Assembly (NCBI GenBank): GCA_002205965.3 | Contig: NADL03000458.1 | Span: 620,001 to 684,000, forward strand | Reading direction: 5' to 3' | DNA length: 64,000 nt | Source of the DNA: Kappaphycus alvarezii | Lineage: Eukaryota > Rhodophyta > Florideophyceae > Gigartinales > Solieriaceae | In this document: in pieces, positions 46,490 through 59,873 of the stretch | Position numbering within the stretch: position 1 is the first letter of the stretch | How the letters are laid out: every line of letters starts with the position of its first letter | The notes under the pieces: generated by a model | What the model saw: only the letters and a program-made list of their open reading frames with translations | Told to the model about the DNA's origin: nothing | Database searches by the model: none | Made by a program: the position numbers and the translations under genes

Positions 46490-47560
46490 ACGGCGAAATA
46501 GGCTACCGCGCAGCACTTGCCCATTTAAAGGTGCAGTCCGTGGAATTTTGTCTCTGGAGAGTCAAGAATATTTTGCGCCTTGCAGATAATCTCGTAGGTT
46601 CCAACTCTATATACAACATTCGGGCACCATTGCATTGGCAGCAATTGTTTATCCCCGCATTCGTTCAGGGATCCTTGTAACTCCTGTTGCAGTCGGAGCA
46701 CTACATCGTGCAGTATTAAAGAGAAAAGCAGGGGTTCCAGGTGACCCCCTTACTGTAATCCGGTAACGCTGCGAATGATATGTTCCCCGCATCACTAGTA
46801 GGCCGACTCCGTCGCCCAATTGTACTCGCCCTACGGAAGTAGCTACGGGAGAGAAGCTTTCATCCTCTTCAGAAATGCACCACAGCTGACCAGATTGAAC
46901 GTGTTTTTGAGGTCAGCAGCGAGCATTGCGTGGGTGGCAAAATTTCTTAAAGTAATCATACACTATGCGCATGGCGTGAACCAAAGCCTCAGTTACCATC
47001 GAGGTCGCTATGATGAGCTAAAGCGGTTGAAAGTGCGTGCACGCTGAGTCGGCAACAAGACATGAGTCAACTCCCGAAGAGGCGACAGCTTTTCGTCCAC
47101 TGCAATGGTCTGGATTCCTCCTTAGTGCATTATGAGGGCTGTGAAAAGATCTTAAGATATACGAGGGGTGAGGGAAGCTGTTAAATTCCCCCGAAAGAAG
47201 ATTAAATACGTTGGTGAAACTGGGGAGCAGTTATCTGCCCCTCGCTAACTGGGGAAAATTAAGGAGCTCTAAGATTTGGGCGAGGCAGGGGCCAGGTCCT
47301 TTAGTCGCGTAATCCCACGGGAACTTTAGAACTCCTTTCATCAGCTGGTCTATGTACGTATGGGGCGAAAGGGTTCCCCCTAGAGGGGCAGATGTACGTT
47401 GGGAACTCTGCAGCCGGGATGGACTGGGGGTGTTTCTCCCTGAGTGCTTCCAACGCCTCAGGAGATGGGGATGCGATACCCGTGGATTCCAAAACCCTTA
47501 CTGCCTTTCTGTACGCCCCATCTTTTCCAAGCGAACAACATTTTTTCAATTAAAAGCAGT
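46490..47560 (-). mobile_element. LINE reverse transcriptase fragment, decayed
   Basis: Right to left on the minus strand: an N-terminal linker block (YRKAVRVLESTGIASPSPEA then ALREKHP, 47549-47301), the reverse transcriptase motif ADLKNTFNLVS (about 46900), a PLLFSL..DVVLRLQQELQ block (about 46700) and a VGTYEIICKAQNIL block (about 46590) that normally follows the YLDDG-type active site. All belong to RLE-type LINEs like that at 40 kb. Many frame changes; it has not been active for a long time. The part after the reverse transcriptase is missing, replaced by the 46.06-46.46 kb repeat. Confidence 0.6.
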
Positions 47561-50100
47561 TTGCTGCTCCGGTAATAGATCGGAAACTGGGAGAGTGGTG
47601 GGATGATGCTGAGCGCTCTGGAAGAGCAGCGCATAATTCACTTCAAGATATCTCTGGAGACGATAAGCAAGCATCTGAGAGTTTTTTTTGTGCCTAGAAT
47701 GCAAAGTTTGGAGCTCCTTGGTTTGATGCTCGCAAAATGGCAGATGGAAAGAGCATGAGTTTCGTGAAACTCCGATCTGACTTTCCAGACCCTTTCGGCA
47801 CCTCAGAAACTTGCCACGGAATTAAACTGAACTCCTTTTGGGATGACCTGCCGCTCAAATCTTGGGATATGTTATAATGAGAGACAATGTGTTACGCAGA
47901 TGTCCCACAGCGATGGGAGTTTCTGCGAGACCTCTGCGAAGAAGCGTCTCCGCCTTCAAAGAGTTCTTCAGTAGGCGGCATGCCATCCTAGAGGGGCTGT
48001 GGGATTGGCTCCGGCTGCTGTCGCGGGGAAGAAGATAAGTAAATGATTGCTTTTGGAGGTTAAGTGACCGCTTTAAACGATTCCTCCGTGTTCTGCCAGC
48101 TTTTGGCCTGTGCTTATGCCCTTCCAGGCTGTACATTATAATATCCTCGCTACTGTTTGCAGTACTGGGGGCAACGCTGGGGTAATACGGATCATGAAGC
48201 ATGTTATCCATGAGCAGCACGTAGTGAGGGAGGTAGGAAGTTCCAAAAAAGCATCCCGGACAGGGCATGTACGAGAAAGCGCGTATACCCGACCTCAGCT
48301 TTCGGCTTACCAATGTGACAAAGCACTTCTTGTGCGAGTACCAGTACCGGAAAGGAGCAAGGTAAGAATAGAAAGCAGGAGTTTCGGCACGCCTGGGGCA
48401 TTCAGAAGCAGCCGTTACCCCGACTTCTCCAAGTATCTGAGGCGGGAGAGAATGTCTTTAACGATCCCTGCTGTAATAGATCCACAGCTAAGTGGGCTGC
48501 GATTGGAAAAGTAGAGGGGGAAGTCAAAGAGCAGTTTGAGGACTCTAAAGAATAGCAATTTAAGAGGATCCCCCTCTTTTTGTCTGGCAGTGCATGACGC
48601 AAATGGCAAGACGAATGTATTTTTCCAAAGTTGATAGTGTGGGCTCGCCTTAGTTCCTACACCGGGGTACCGTCGCGTAAATACTCTGTACTCTGGGAGC
48701 ACGCCCACTTTCCACCCTCGGTAGGATCCATGAGCCCTGGGAACAAAATACACAACAGCTACCAGCAATGAAGTGGAAAACGGGAGAAGAGCGGATTGAA
48801 ATAAGGGGTGTACACGTATATGGCTGGTACAGGGCGGCTGTACAGGGCCGTAGAGATGTTTTATCGGACAAGGATACATGTGTAAGTGTGGACCTCGGGT
48901 GAAGATGGTCGATTTGTGCACCGCCGGAAAGCGGCTGCAAAACAATTATTTTTTTGATTTCCAAGGAAGTCAAGAAGGTTTCGGTCGATACGAACGATCT
49001 TAAGCTTATTAAAAGGCTACAGATACCTAGATAGTGAATCTAGAGCTTTGATGGCTTTTTGTATGCTAAAAAGGGATGGTTGAGCGAATTTGGACGTTTC
49101 GAGATCTCCCCTAAGGGCAGCCTACTCCCTTATAATTCCAGGAAAACTCTCAATCAGGGGACAGTGATTACAGGAAAATGCAATTTGCACCCCCAGGAGG
49201 CTTCCAGTCTCTCCACCGCTGTAGCAAGAGGGAGGCTCGATCTTCTTTGAACAACAACCTACGGACGGGATATAATTGTTCAGAGCCGGACTGCAGTCGC
49301 TAGTGGCTATAGCGAGGCTCTCGGGATTCACGGCACTACGGCCGCCCCACCCTCTAGATGAGGATGTGGAACCTGTGAACTGCCCCGATTCCTGCAAGAA
49401 TCGGGTAAACTGCGTCGCCTGTGTCAGGATAACAAAGCCTGTTTGGTTGAGTTGACCGGTAGTGTAGTTCTTAGTGAAACCGATGACTGGTTCCGGCCGC
49501 TTCTAAGCAGAACCCCAGTATGTATTTTACTTCAGGTAGACTAGCCAAAATAAAACCATATTGACTACGAACAGCGGGAAGAGGTCTGCAAGATGCCGAA
49601 AGCCCGTAAAATATAGTAGACTATAGCGTTTTGCTACCTGGCGAAGTATGGAAAAAAGGGATACTAGAAACCTAAATAGGCTTGTTCCGATAGGATGACG
49701 TGAAAAAGGAGGTGCTATATATAAGGAGAGTCTAAAAAAGATTTGCGTCATTAAACTACAGATTTGTGTAGTGCGGATGGCTATGTCACCCATCATTAAG
49801 TTAATAGATAACCTAGTGTACCTGACTAGAATCGACTATGTTACCTACGATATGACTAACTCTCCCCATTCTTCTGGTCTTGAGACTCGTGAAGTACAGA
49901 AATTTTGTTGAACGCATGACCTATTGCTCAATTTGGAGTGAGAAAGCTTTATTCTCCAGAATTAAAGTCAATGTTGGGCAACAAATAACCTTGGCAAAGA
50001 ATTAAGCAGTTTTTACAGCTGAACGCATGAAACTCACGTTTGAAACATCCTTGCGATCATAGGCATCCTTGACTACGGTGATGTCTATCATGAGTCTTCA
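47561..50100. other. No gene recognised
   Basis: Several minus-strand frames (up to 176 codons at 48415-48945) without known motifs. The DNA probably derives from old elements, but no family can be named. Confidence 0.35.
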
Positions 50101-53100
50101 CTCAGCCGTAGAAGATCATTTCGTTAGAGCTTCAAATAGTGACTTGGAGTTCGTTGGCATATTCAGAGAAATATTTCGCCGGAGAATTGACTGCAAATCC
50201 GTTCGAAGTGTATACGCAAAGTCGAAGGCATTCGCGAACGAGAGAACTTAAGCTGCGAGTCTGTTCCGAGCAGACAACGCGATAAATTTTCTTGCTGGAG
50301 TAGTGCAGTATATGGCACTTGTTAGAAGAATCTATGAGCAGAATGATAAACACAACATGACATGTGAGATAATCGTTACTGGAGAAAGTTTCATCTGAGT
50401 ACCACGTGATATAGAGGGAGTTAATATCGAATGAGGAGTATGGAAGGGCCGTTTGCGGATTTTTCTGGAGGTGCTTGACAATTTTGTTCAAATTTGAGAT
50501 TTTCTCTGGACTAAGTTGAGATTTGGTAACCTGAGCGCCCAAGGCGATGGCAAAAAATTATCCGGGCGATTTTGAGTGGCTCAAGCAATATTTGCACGAA
50601 GAGATCGGTATTCATGGAAAGATACTCGTGCAGGGAGAGAGGAAAGCTTACAGATGTATAGACTATCCTATAAACTGACAAGATGTGTGAGGAAGAGACA
50701 TGAACACCTGCGAACGTGATTTTATCGAACTCTGGTTCTCTTGACTCAAATTTAGACGACAATTCGTCTTTAAGTGTAAGAATGGCATCATTTTCGCGTA
50801 GGATGGTATCTTAGACATATAAAACAACGGGTACTTGTAGTCCATCAGAACTAATTGAGGAAAAGAGAGCCATGTCGCTCAAAGACGGTATGAGTCCGGG
50901 ATATTCTTTAGGATGTGCTGCCATTGCATTATTACAGAAATCTCTGGTATCTGGAAGGCCGTAGAGGAGTTTGATTAATTTGAGTATTTTTTCATCTGGT
51001 GTTAGCAACTGAAAGGGGGTAGTAAGTAGAATTTTCGGCAAAGACTCTCTGATGATGGAAGGTAAGCCTGATTGATTTCGTTGCTTTAGATTCGGAATTT
51101 TTGAGTTACTGCGAGTGATGAGAGGACCTGAGTTAAATATGGTCTCAAACATGTAGAGTTATAAACTAAGAGGGTAAATTATTGCCACTTTGCCCTTGTG
51201 ATACGAAGCGAGCTTTGAAGACGGGGTTTTCTGTTTCAAATTTTGAAAGTCAGGACGAACCGACCATTAAAATTGGTAGCATTATTTGGAAGGTCATATT
51301 TCGAAAAAGTAGCCCATCTTTGTGTTCCCGGAGTACTTTTTTCTGTCCATTTGTTGTCTAGAAATTGCAGGAAATTTCTGCGAAGGTCTCGAAGATAGAG
51401 TGTCTCCGAAAGGTAGACCAAAAATATATCGGATTATTTATGAGTGAAGGGTTTCAACATAGAATGAAGGATAGCAGCGACTTTATAATCCGAGGAAAAG
51501 AGATATTTCAAGTTTCTCGTCTCCGAACGTAGTCTTGTGACTGAAAACTTTGTCTCAATTCTCTACTTACCGATGAAAGCTTGTTTCCTTTCAAGACGTA
51601 GTATATTATAAGGTCTAAGCCATTTGATATACTAACCTTCACGATACACCAGTTCCGCTTGACTTGGTTCGAAATTTGCAGTAGAAGAAAAAGAATAATA
51701 CCGAGAAGAGCCTTTCGAATTCGGAATAAGGAGGTAATGATTTGAATTTTCTGCCCTAGTAAGGGATAAAGCGCTCATTCGGTCTGTCTTATTGGACACA
51801 GATGAATTGAAGGAAGGGAATCGAAAAGGGTGTGTAAGGCAAGCAGTGAGGGGAAAATACCATCAATGTTCACAGTATCGGTGATAGATTCGACAGAAAA
51901 AGGAGGATTAATACGATAGTCTAGTAGTGGTTATTCTAGGGATGGTTTGAGGTAGATTCTACGCAACGTTTCGTGCTATTTTTCGCCAGCTACAAGAGAA
52001 TCATGGCTTTCAACACCTGAGAGAAATTTTGATGATTTCAATTAAAGCTAGCCGAAGTGAAGAAGAAACCTTTATCAGTGCAAATGGCGTCTGGCTAATC
52101 GGTGTAAATGGTGGACCAACATTGAAGAAATGTGTACCAAACATCTTCAAACGATTACCCTCGTACTGTAGGAAGCGAGCTGTCGAAAAACTGGTTCCGA
52201 GGTCTACAACTTGAAAAACTGGACGAGATACATTTTGGACATGTAAAAACAAGAGATCTAGGGATGTTTTTGAGTTAAAAAAGAATAAGAAGAGATTTAA
52301 AGTCTCTTCTCAGAAGTTTCAAAGTCTGAGTTGGTTTTTTGCGAAAAATTCTGACAAGTTTGGCACTAATATAAGATGTGTTTTAGTAATATTTTTTCCA
52401 GCGGTTTCTTTGTTAGGGTGTGCCCTAGGTATTATTTTAAACAGATTTTTGGTAGAGGGATGAAATAAGAGGTAATTAAGACTATGCCACCGACTTTGGG
52501 AGAAAAAGACGGAGGAATAGTTCCATTCAAGGTATAAATGTCCATATTTTCGAGTAGGGGGCAGTAATCAACGAGAATTATTGATCAGCAGGACGTTTCG
52601 AAGTTATCAATCAGTATTATTTCTCTGTCCAGTACATCCAGGCCAAGTAACATAAGTATATCCGCAATGAAGACATCCTTCAAAATATCCATGAAGGAAT
52701 GGTCAGGACATGGTGTGGCAGTAAAGGTTCCGTCGCCGAAACAAAAGACGGGTCTAGACTGGTTAGAAGTCATCCGCCTTCTAGTCATTTGCTGTAAGCA
52801 GCTGCTTTCTTTTTTCCTGTAACAGAGTTTGGGCCCGAAGGTCGATACAGGCACCGTTTAACAGGGACAGAGAAGAGGGTGAAAAATCGGAATTCTCAGT
52901 GTGGAGGATGTTGGCAATTTTTTAGGATTTAGAAGAGGGAATATCTGTGTCTGTGGGGCGCTGGAAAGGGGAATAAGGGATCTGACTGCGATGTGTTGGA
53001 ATATCACTGGTTAAATACCCGTGGCTTCACTTTTAGTATAATCTAGGGGAACAGATTTTGAGGGCTGATCTTGGGGGTTTGTTCTAGAGGAAGGGAGCGA

Positions 53101-54650
53101 TGGAAGTTCCAGGATGAGAGTAGTCGAGGATTTTCGTCTCAGGGTTGTCAAATAGGTGGGCATTAAAGGAAGCATCAGGAGGACATTTATCATCATGGTC
53201 TGTGAATTTGTCGATATTTTCGAAAAGAACAAGCTCCAAAGCTTTACTTTCTTGATTTTTGGTACTATTTTAAGTAAAAAGGAGTCGACTTTCTGTGGTG
53301 CTTTCGAAATGTTATGGGGTGAAGGCGTTGGCTGAGATTTTAACTTTTGACGCAGTTCTAGCTTCTCAAAATGGGGTTAGGGGATGGACTCAAGTGAAAG
53401 TGATGGATTTTTGACTAATGGATAGGTTCTAGAGTACGTTTGGAGGGAGGAGAACGAGAGGACATGGTCTGTCCTGAAGAGAATTATGTGGAGGACGATC
53501 CTATAGTTCTGGAGCTGCGACTGCTTGCAATTGAAGATTATTCCTCCATTTGGATTTCCCAATGTAGCTTCGACAGTAGATCTTGGTGCGTTATCTCATA
53601 GTTTGTTGCGTGCGTGAGGACATGCGTTGACCATGGGTATCCTGCGACTGGGCCGCGGAGCAATTCGATCTTGGTTTCTTCTCCCGCCTTATGACGAGGA
53701 ATACGCGGCTCGTATTTGGAAATAATCGAATTGAGTTTTTCTAGAGCAGATGAGAGCGAAGAGGAAGAAACGATGTGGTCTCCAATAGGCAAGTTTCGAA
53801 GGTATCGGCAGAACTGATTTTATTTTGAATTCTTACTAATTCTATTGTGGCGATAGATTTGCAAAAATCTATGGAGCTATCTTCTATGTTGTTCTGAAAG
53901 AAGTGAGCGAATTATTACGGAATTACAGATGTATAAATTGCATTTCATTTTCTTGGGATAGAAAGAAGTCTTGGGCGGCGTACTGATAATCAGTGACGGA
54001 GGAATATCAGTTTTTTTGGGCCCGAGTATATTTTACCGGCCCCAATCAAGAGTTGCGACATATTTCTGGCCAATTTTTGAATATCCTGGTTGTTTTCAAT
54101 AGACCGGAAGGGAGGCGGTGGAAGAAGGGCTAAAGGGACAGTTGCGATTGAAAATATTGCATTGATATATTTCATACAGGCATCAAGCTCAGGGCCATTG
54201 AAAATAGGGTAGGAAATATTCTCAAAAATATTATCGACGTTCCATACAACGGTAACATTACGGCTTTGAAGAAATGAAAATGATTAAAAATTTCTGTAAA
54301 TAATTGGATTTGAAACTATGTTACGCCCAAACAGGAATTTGGTTGCTAAATATTCACGAAATGTGTTATACAACTCGTATAGACATAGTCATAAATCGTT
54401 TCCATGAAGGTTTGCTGTTCAGTACTAGCCAAGGTAACTTCTGAACCGAATATTTTTGTTGATTGTTTTGCTTGATTGGGTAAGGAGAGAGGAAGGAATG
54501 GCAGTGGAATGACATGGAGAATAAGGGCACCGAGATGAATAGATAAAGGAGAATAAAGTGCAGAAGAGACATTGATTAGGTGGAAAGGTGCATTCCTTAG
54601 GTAATAGGGGGCTCGTAAGGGAAACTTTTTTGGACGAAGGGAGGCGGGGT
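50100..54650 (-). mobile_element. Ty1/copia LTR retrotransposon fossil
   Basis: Read right to left, recognisable parts come in the standard copia order: a gag-like region (about 54.6-53.0 kb), protease (52.85-52.6 kb, with an FGDG and LLGLDVLD pair of blocks), a poorly kept integrase area, reverse transcriptase (about 51.4-50.5 kb, with LLYGLPD) and RNase H (50.55-50.1 kb, with a YSDETF block). It is old and broken in more than ten places. Terminal repeats were not delimited. Confidence 0.72.
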
Positions 54651-54659
54651 GGGGATTTG

Positions 54660-55011
54660 AGTGAGTTTGTAGACTATCCTGCGATTAAAATATAACATGG
54701 GTGTATTATTAGTTTACGTACCCCTAAAAGGGTCTAAAAAAGATGCGGGGCCATTCAAAGCGACGATTGGAGAGGGTGGTAGGTTCTCCGATGCGACCAT
54801 GTTGCATGACCAGGCGACAGGTGGATGTGTGGCTTGGTTATTTCTCTGAGGTACCTGCAAATTATGCATCATTTCCCCTGTCAAAGAGGAGGTTATGTGA
54901 CGTTGCGACAGCTTTCGTATACGAGTAGCCATCGTTCGAGTGTTGTTCATATGGCTACTTCCAAATTTGGTCCTTTGTTTTTCGCGGTTTACCGGATATT
55001 TACTTCGAACT
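54660..55011. other. Spacer, nothing recognised
   Basis: Short region between the copia fossil and the tandem repeat; no motif. Confidence 0.4.
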
Positions 55012-55218
55012 CTAATGAAACTTCCGCTTTGCGCAGTACAGTACAGTAGAAGGGGCCTTACAGTAATTGCGAATTGTATAAATTTGTGTCGTTGTCCACG
55101 AACTACAGATATGTACCTCGAATTGTGATGAAAGTTCCGCTTTGCGCAGTACAGTACAGTAGAAGGGGCCTTACAGTAATTGCGAATTGTATAAATTTGT
55201 GTCGTTGTCCACGAACTA
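55012..55218. repeat. Two-unit tandem duplication, 113-bp period, with CAGTA cores
   Basis: TTCCGCTTTGCGCAGTACAG begins at 55022 and again at 55135. About 85 bp of each unit are identical, so the duplication is recent compared with its surroundings. Each unit carries the CAGTACAGTACAGTA core, and another GTACTGTACTGTA follows the second unit at about 55226, in the opposite sense. Confidence 0.92.
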
Positions 55219-55849
55219 AGAATTGTACTGTACTGTAGCCGGACGGCCACGAAATCTGTAACACGGGGCCAGACGGCAAAAGGGCGATCGATTGATCGGG
55301 GTATATCCTTCTGGTTATCGCGACTAATTTGAGTAAGGATCAGGGTCCAATTGAGAAAGATGACAGACAGCTAAGGGGAAGTATGGAAAGGTAATGGTAG
55401 GGCAGTGACGCGTATATAATCCGGGCATCTGCAGCACCATAAGTGAGGAAGAGAGGCAAGCAGTGGCAGGGAATCAGCAAATAGCGTAAAGTGAGAGTGG
55501 CATGGGAAAATGCATGACTCCTTGAGTAAAATTCACTGTTTGTGAGCTAGCTATCGTTTTCAGGTACTGCGAGACTAGTCGAGTAATCGCGAGCGTGTGA
55601 GGGTACATGTGTTAAAAAGAATATCGATTCTCGAAACGTTTGTTTTGATCTAGTATCTACGTATCATTTAGAGCATGTGCTAATAAAAGAAGGCTGCTAA
55701 AATAATTTTACACCTCAAAAAATGCTCTTTAATATTTTCCTCATAATGGACAACGATCCAGTAGACACTAGTAACATACGTATGTTCGCAGCGACGGCAC
55801 CCAAACTATTTTATATGCCGGAAGGATCATGATACCATATGCGATCCGG
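55219..55849. other. AT-rich spacer, nothing recognised
   Basis: No open frame of note and no repeat found. Confidence 0.4.
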
Positions 55850-57060
55850 GAGACTCCCTAGGGTAGAAAAGGTGCCATCGCTGAACCGAAAGGCTTTATT
55901 AAATTGGTCAAAATTTCTTGCATATAGTCATCTTGCTGTATGCAGCATATTGTCTTTTACTATAAAATATTTTTGAATGCCAGGGTTGTAAAGAACTGTT
56001 TAAGTGGGAGACAGAAGAAGTTTGAACTCAAAAGTCTTGGTATGGAGCGTTTTTACAACGTTATAAGAGGGAGAAAGGATAACACATGTGTTTTCTGGGT
56101 GCAATTAAGGGGAGAAGGGATCTGACTCCTACATATTGGAAGGTCTCCTGTCAAAAAAGAGTAGCTGCCTTTTTAGTATCATATATATGTATAGATATAT
56201 AAGTCTGATCTTGAATGATTTGATCTAGAGAGAAGGGATAGAAATCATTGACAGGTTGATAATACTTTAGGAGATTGCCCTCAGGTATTTCTAATCGGCG
56301 GGTGTAATAGTAAATATCAAGATAGCAGTTGTCATCAAGCTTGGTGAAACTGTCAATGGCTTTGAAAACAATTCATTCCATGAATTGAGTTTCTTGATTT
56401 AAATATTTTTCGGGTAAAATTAATACAGTTTTCGATGATCCTTGACGATTTAGAGTGAGGTCATTTGTTGAGAAAGTAATTTTTTTCCGCAGTTCCAGCA
56501 TTGAAAAGGGGGTTAGGTCAGGTATTGAAGTGGGAGAGACGGAGTTTTAGACGAAACGGAGAAGACTTTTCCAAAAATTGTTATCGAAGTTCCCAGCAAC
56601 GGTAACGCTACGGCTTTGAAGAAATGATTTGAAGATTATGTACATACGGGGATTTGAGATTATGTGACGCCCAAAAAGTAATGTCGGTTTCAAAACTTCA
56701 CGGATGATGACTCTCAACTCGTGTCCCATAAGTCTTGCATCAAAGACATATTCACGTATCTTTTCGACGAATTGGCGCTGTTCTTTACTGGCGAATACAC
56801 CTCGTGAAAAAAACGAATTTTGGTCATTGTCTTCTCGATTTGGTAAAGGGAGAGGAAGACATGACCGTGGGAAGGCATGAGCGATAGCGAAACTAGGATG
56901 GAGAGTAAAAGGAAAAGGGGGCTAGGGAAGATATTTAGTTTGTGGAAGGGTGAATTTTTCCATAAGTAGGGGGGAGCGATGTAATGTTGTGTTGACGTAG
57001 AAGTGGTGAACTGGGAGATGAGTGCAGAGAAAGATTACTCCTGGACCTATACTTAAATTT
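55850..57060 (-). mobile_element. Ty1/copia fossil fragment related to the 50-54.6 kb element
   Basis: Several blocks repeat those of the larger fossil in the same order and sense, for example the stretch around CTACGGCTTTGAAGAAATGA (56606-56626 here, 54255-54280 there). It covers gag-like sequence only. Old and broken many times. Confidence 0.5.
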
Positions 57061-57782
57061 GAGAGTTATTTTTCATTTCTGTAAGCATCGAAGGGTCACT
57101 ATTGGATGCAGAGCAATTAACCGCGGCGGGTGGAGATAAAGGAAATCCCTCTGATGCAACCATGTTGCGCCGCCCAGCGGCAGCTAGGTGATTGTCAGAA
57201 CTACTCCCCTAGAGTGACTGAAAAACATACATTTTTCTGCCCGTAGGAGAGAAACGTATGTGTCAATTAGACGGCTATGGGATATAAAAAGCTGTGCGTC
57301 GAGTGTTGAACATGTGGCAGTTACCGTTTTAGCCCTTCTCTCTGCTCTTTTTACCCATATATTCGCTTAAACCGCACGGCCACGCCTTCTTAAATTTTTA
57401 AACATTTTTAAGAACAGTAAAGACAGTTTGTAGGGTGGAAATTTGCCCGAGTGTCCACGTGAGCAACGTAGTCTCTTGTACAGTGGCGACTTATGCCATG
57501 GGACACCCCCTCTGAGCAAGTTTCTCAACAACAGTACATCAAAATTAAAAAAAAATTTACCCAGTAGGCTTTCCCAGACCACAACCGGTGGAAATGGGGC
57601 ATTGTTTATAGGTTTTTATGTACCCGGGGAGTGACTTACTGAAACGCAAAATATATGGCGATTGTTTCCATAGGGAAAAGACTCTGAAAATAGATATATC
57701 TGGATTTCGGTGCATATAAAACGAAAGAATTGCGTACGCGGCAATCATTCTACCTTCCGTACGACACTATCCAGCCGGGAAA
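57061..57782. other. Spacer, possible left flank of the Tc1-like element
   Basis: No gene. The 5' end of the Tc1/mariner copy may lie within the last ~150 bp, but no terminal inverted repeat was recognised. Confidence 0.35.
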
Positions 57783-58485
57783 ATGCCGAGAGGACCTCAA
57801 TTGAGGCTCAGTGAACGACTGCAGGCCATGGCACTTCAAATTGTTGCATAATCTGTACAATCTATCGCAAAGCAGCCTGGGTGAATCCAAGATATTGTAG
57901 GAGCTTACTTTAAAGATCCAGAGAGCTTTGAAAATCGCAAAAAACGCGAGAATCGCAGGGAAATGTCTGTCTGTGGTGAAATTAGGCTAGCGCTGATTAC
58001 CGGTAACTCTTTAAAAGGCGCTAGGGCGCTCCCTTACTAACTTAGTAGAAATTTTCATCCCCGCAAAAGCAAAGTCAAACTGAAACAACTTCTGAAGAAA
58101 CCGAGTAAAATTGAACGAGTGGAATGGGCGCGATTTTACTCCCAGAAAAGTGCACAATAGTGCACCTCTGTTCTATTGGGTCATGTGGAAAGGTCTTATT
58201 TACTTTTTGAAAGGTTTGCGGTACAATTAGCACGATTTAAGGACGAAATATGAAGTAAGTTCGAAGCATTAGCAAGATAGGAATAAAATTATGGCCTGAG
58301 CGGCTTTTTTTGGGCGTGGAAAGACTAAATTAGTGAAGGTGAAGTGACGTCTGAATGGACAGAGGTACGTCAGGATGCTGGAAGGTGAGCCGCTTCCCTC
58401 CGTTGAAGATCATTTTCCAACTAATTGGGTCTTTCAACAGTATAATGCTACGGTCCGTACTGTAATGCGTGTTAAAGTTCTCTGA
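57783..58485 (+). pseudogene. Tc1/mariner transposase, decayed
   Basis: The ATG at 57783 opens MPRGPQLRLSERLQAMALQI, a Tc1-type N-terminal helix-turn-helix; a stop follows at about 22 codons, and the reading resumes in the same style. Blocks in order: KDPESFENRKKR, KIERVEWARFYSQKSA (about 58110), a SEGEV..W stretch, and finally EDHFPTNWVFQQYNATVRT (about 58400-58460). The last one normally reads QQDNA, with the second catalytic aspartate; here it is tyrosine. Multiple stops and frame changes. The protein is certainly dead, but the order of blocks makes the assignment firm. No open frame here exceeds 60 codons, so it is easily missed. Confidence 0.75.
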
Positions 58486-58849
58486 CTACTCGTGGTCCGT
58501 TGTTTCGGGACCCAGATTCATTTATATATACTTTTTTCCCAAGCAGCGGCGGCAGTTCCCGGTGGTGATGGTGAATGTAAGCCATAAATTTCTTATTGAA
58601 ATCGGCTAAAGTTTCTGCAGTTTCTGTATGTGAAATAACTCAATTTTGCATGAAAAGAACTATATGAAATCGGAATCATTTTTTGTTGAGGAAGGCATTA
58701 TGTTGCAGTCGCGAGTCGAATTAGTTGGCAGTATCGGCGCCTCACTCACCGGGAGGCTGGGCATTGGGGTGCAATACTAGTGCTGAGATAAAGATTTGAA
58801 GCTTCTTTTGTAGCAAATGTTCTGGTCTGAGTTTTCAAGTACAGAAAAT
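58486..58849. other. Spacer, nothing recognised
   Basis: The right terminus of the Tc1-like copy should be here; not found. Confidence 0.35.
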
Positions 58850-59200
58850 AAGTGCCGCTTCGGCATTTGGCGGTCGCAAAGGTTTACTTTTCTGGGTTCC
58901 GGCCTTTTATGATGGCTTCATCTGGGTAGAATTTGATCTTGCCGTACTGATATGCCATGTCGTGAACAGAGACAAGGTTGGTCTTGAAGTTCGGAACATG
59001 AACCGCATTCTTAAATTTTGACAGACTTAAGCGTCGTCAGCAGCGAGTTCTGCTCCGCATGAGTAATTAGATGATGTGGCCAGTCAGCGGTACGGGCTAC
59101 AGATTTTCGCGTGAGTCGCTTCGGGTTACATGGGTTTGTGATTTACAAAGGGTAGGCAGTGGAGTGTGGAGTAAAGCGCTGACCTGATGGGGCATGAACT
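58850..59200 (-). mobile_element. Ty1/copia fossil, protease-integrase junction
   Basis: The minus strand holds a short stretch in the style VHVPNFKTNLVSVHDM, the known block that follows the copia protease, with a HLITHAEQNS-like motif before it. A small, old, broken fragment with no terminal repeats visible. Confidence 0.55.
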
Positions 59201-59679
59201 ATGTCAAAAAATTCCTGATTAGCGATAGATGAATTGATTTATGTGATAGTTTCTTGCGTTAATCGGAATCGGCTACGCGCATCGGAGATGTTGGCCTGGT
59301 TGTGATTCACACCGGTAGAGAGGGAGCGTGCGCGGAAATATTTAGTAGATGTGGTGTCAGAAGCGTTAATTTTGCTTCAAAGTCCGAGCTAGCCTACTGG
59401 TTTCTGGTTTTGGGTCGCATTTAGGTCTTGATATAGAGACTGCATGGAATGTATGTTACGGCTTACTAGAGGTCATTGCCACGTATTTTTTTGTGGAACG
59501 CTACCATCGGCCACTGCAGCTGATGTGCGCTGTCGGATTGAATTAAAAGTGCATGGCAGATGTGTTTAGTGAATCTAGGATAGTTTGCGGGGTGTCCATT
59601 ACGAGAATAGCAGCAAAATTAGTTAGATCTGGATGGCTACGAATGCTTTGGATCTTAAAACGCACAGTTTTACGGGGGA

Positions 59680-59873
59680 ATTTTTGGGTTATTTTAATGC
59701 ATGGAAGATGTGGTCGGTTATATCCACGCGGCTAATGCGTTATGTGGAATAAGTCGTCGCTGATGGGTAACACTACAGTACAGTACATGACCTTCCTTAC
59801 AGAGCCGGCTCAATGCCGGCGAGCAGGCATGCCGCGTTGGACATGACGGCCGCAGCAGCGTGCCTTTGGGACA
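59680..59873 (-). mobile_element. LINE 3' end, inverted copy of 62420-62612
   Basis: The reverse complement matches 62420-62612 almost base for base (about 94% by eye): the end of the coding part (HAAAAVMSNAACL), the stop and ~110 bp of 3' untranslated DNA. A CAGTA/TACTG unit sits in the 3' untranslated part, with one extra unit in this copy. Truncated at its 5' end. Confidence 0.65.

Noticed and set aside
48415-48945. 176-codon minus-strand frame
   Set aside because: No motif, no coding-like bias visible and it lies among decayed element DNA; not supported as a gene.
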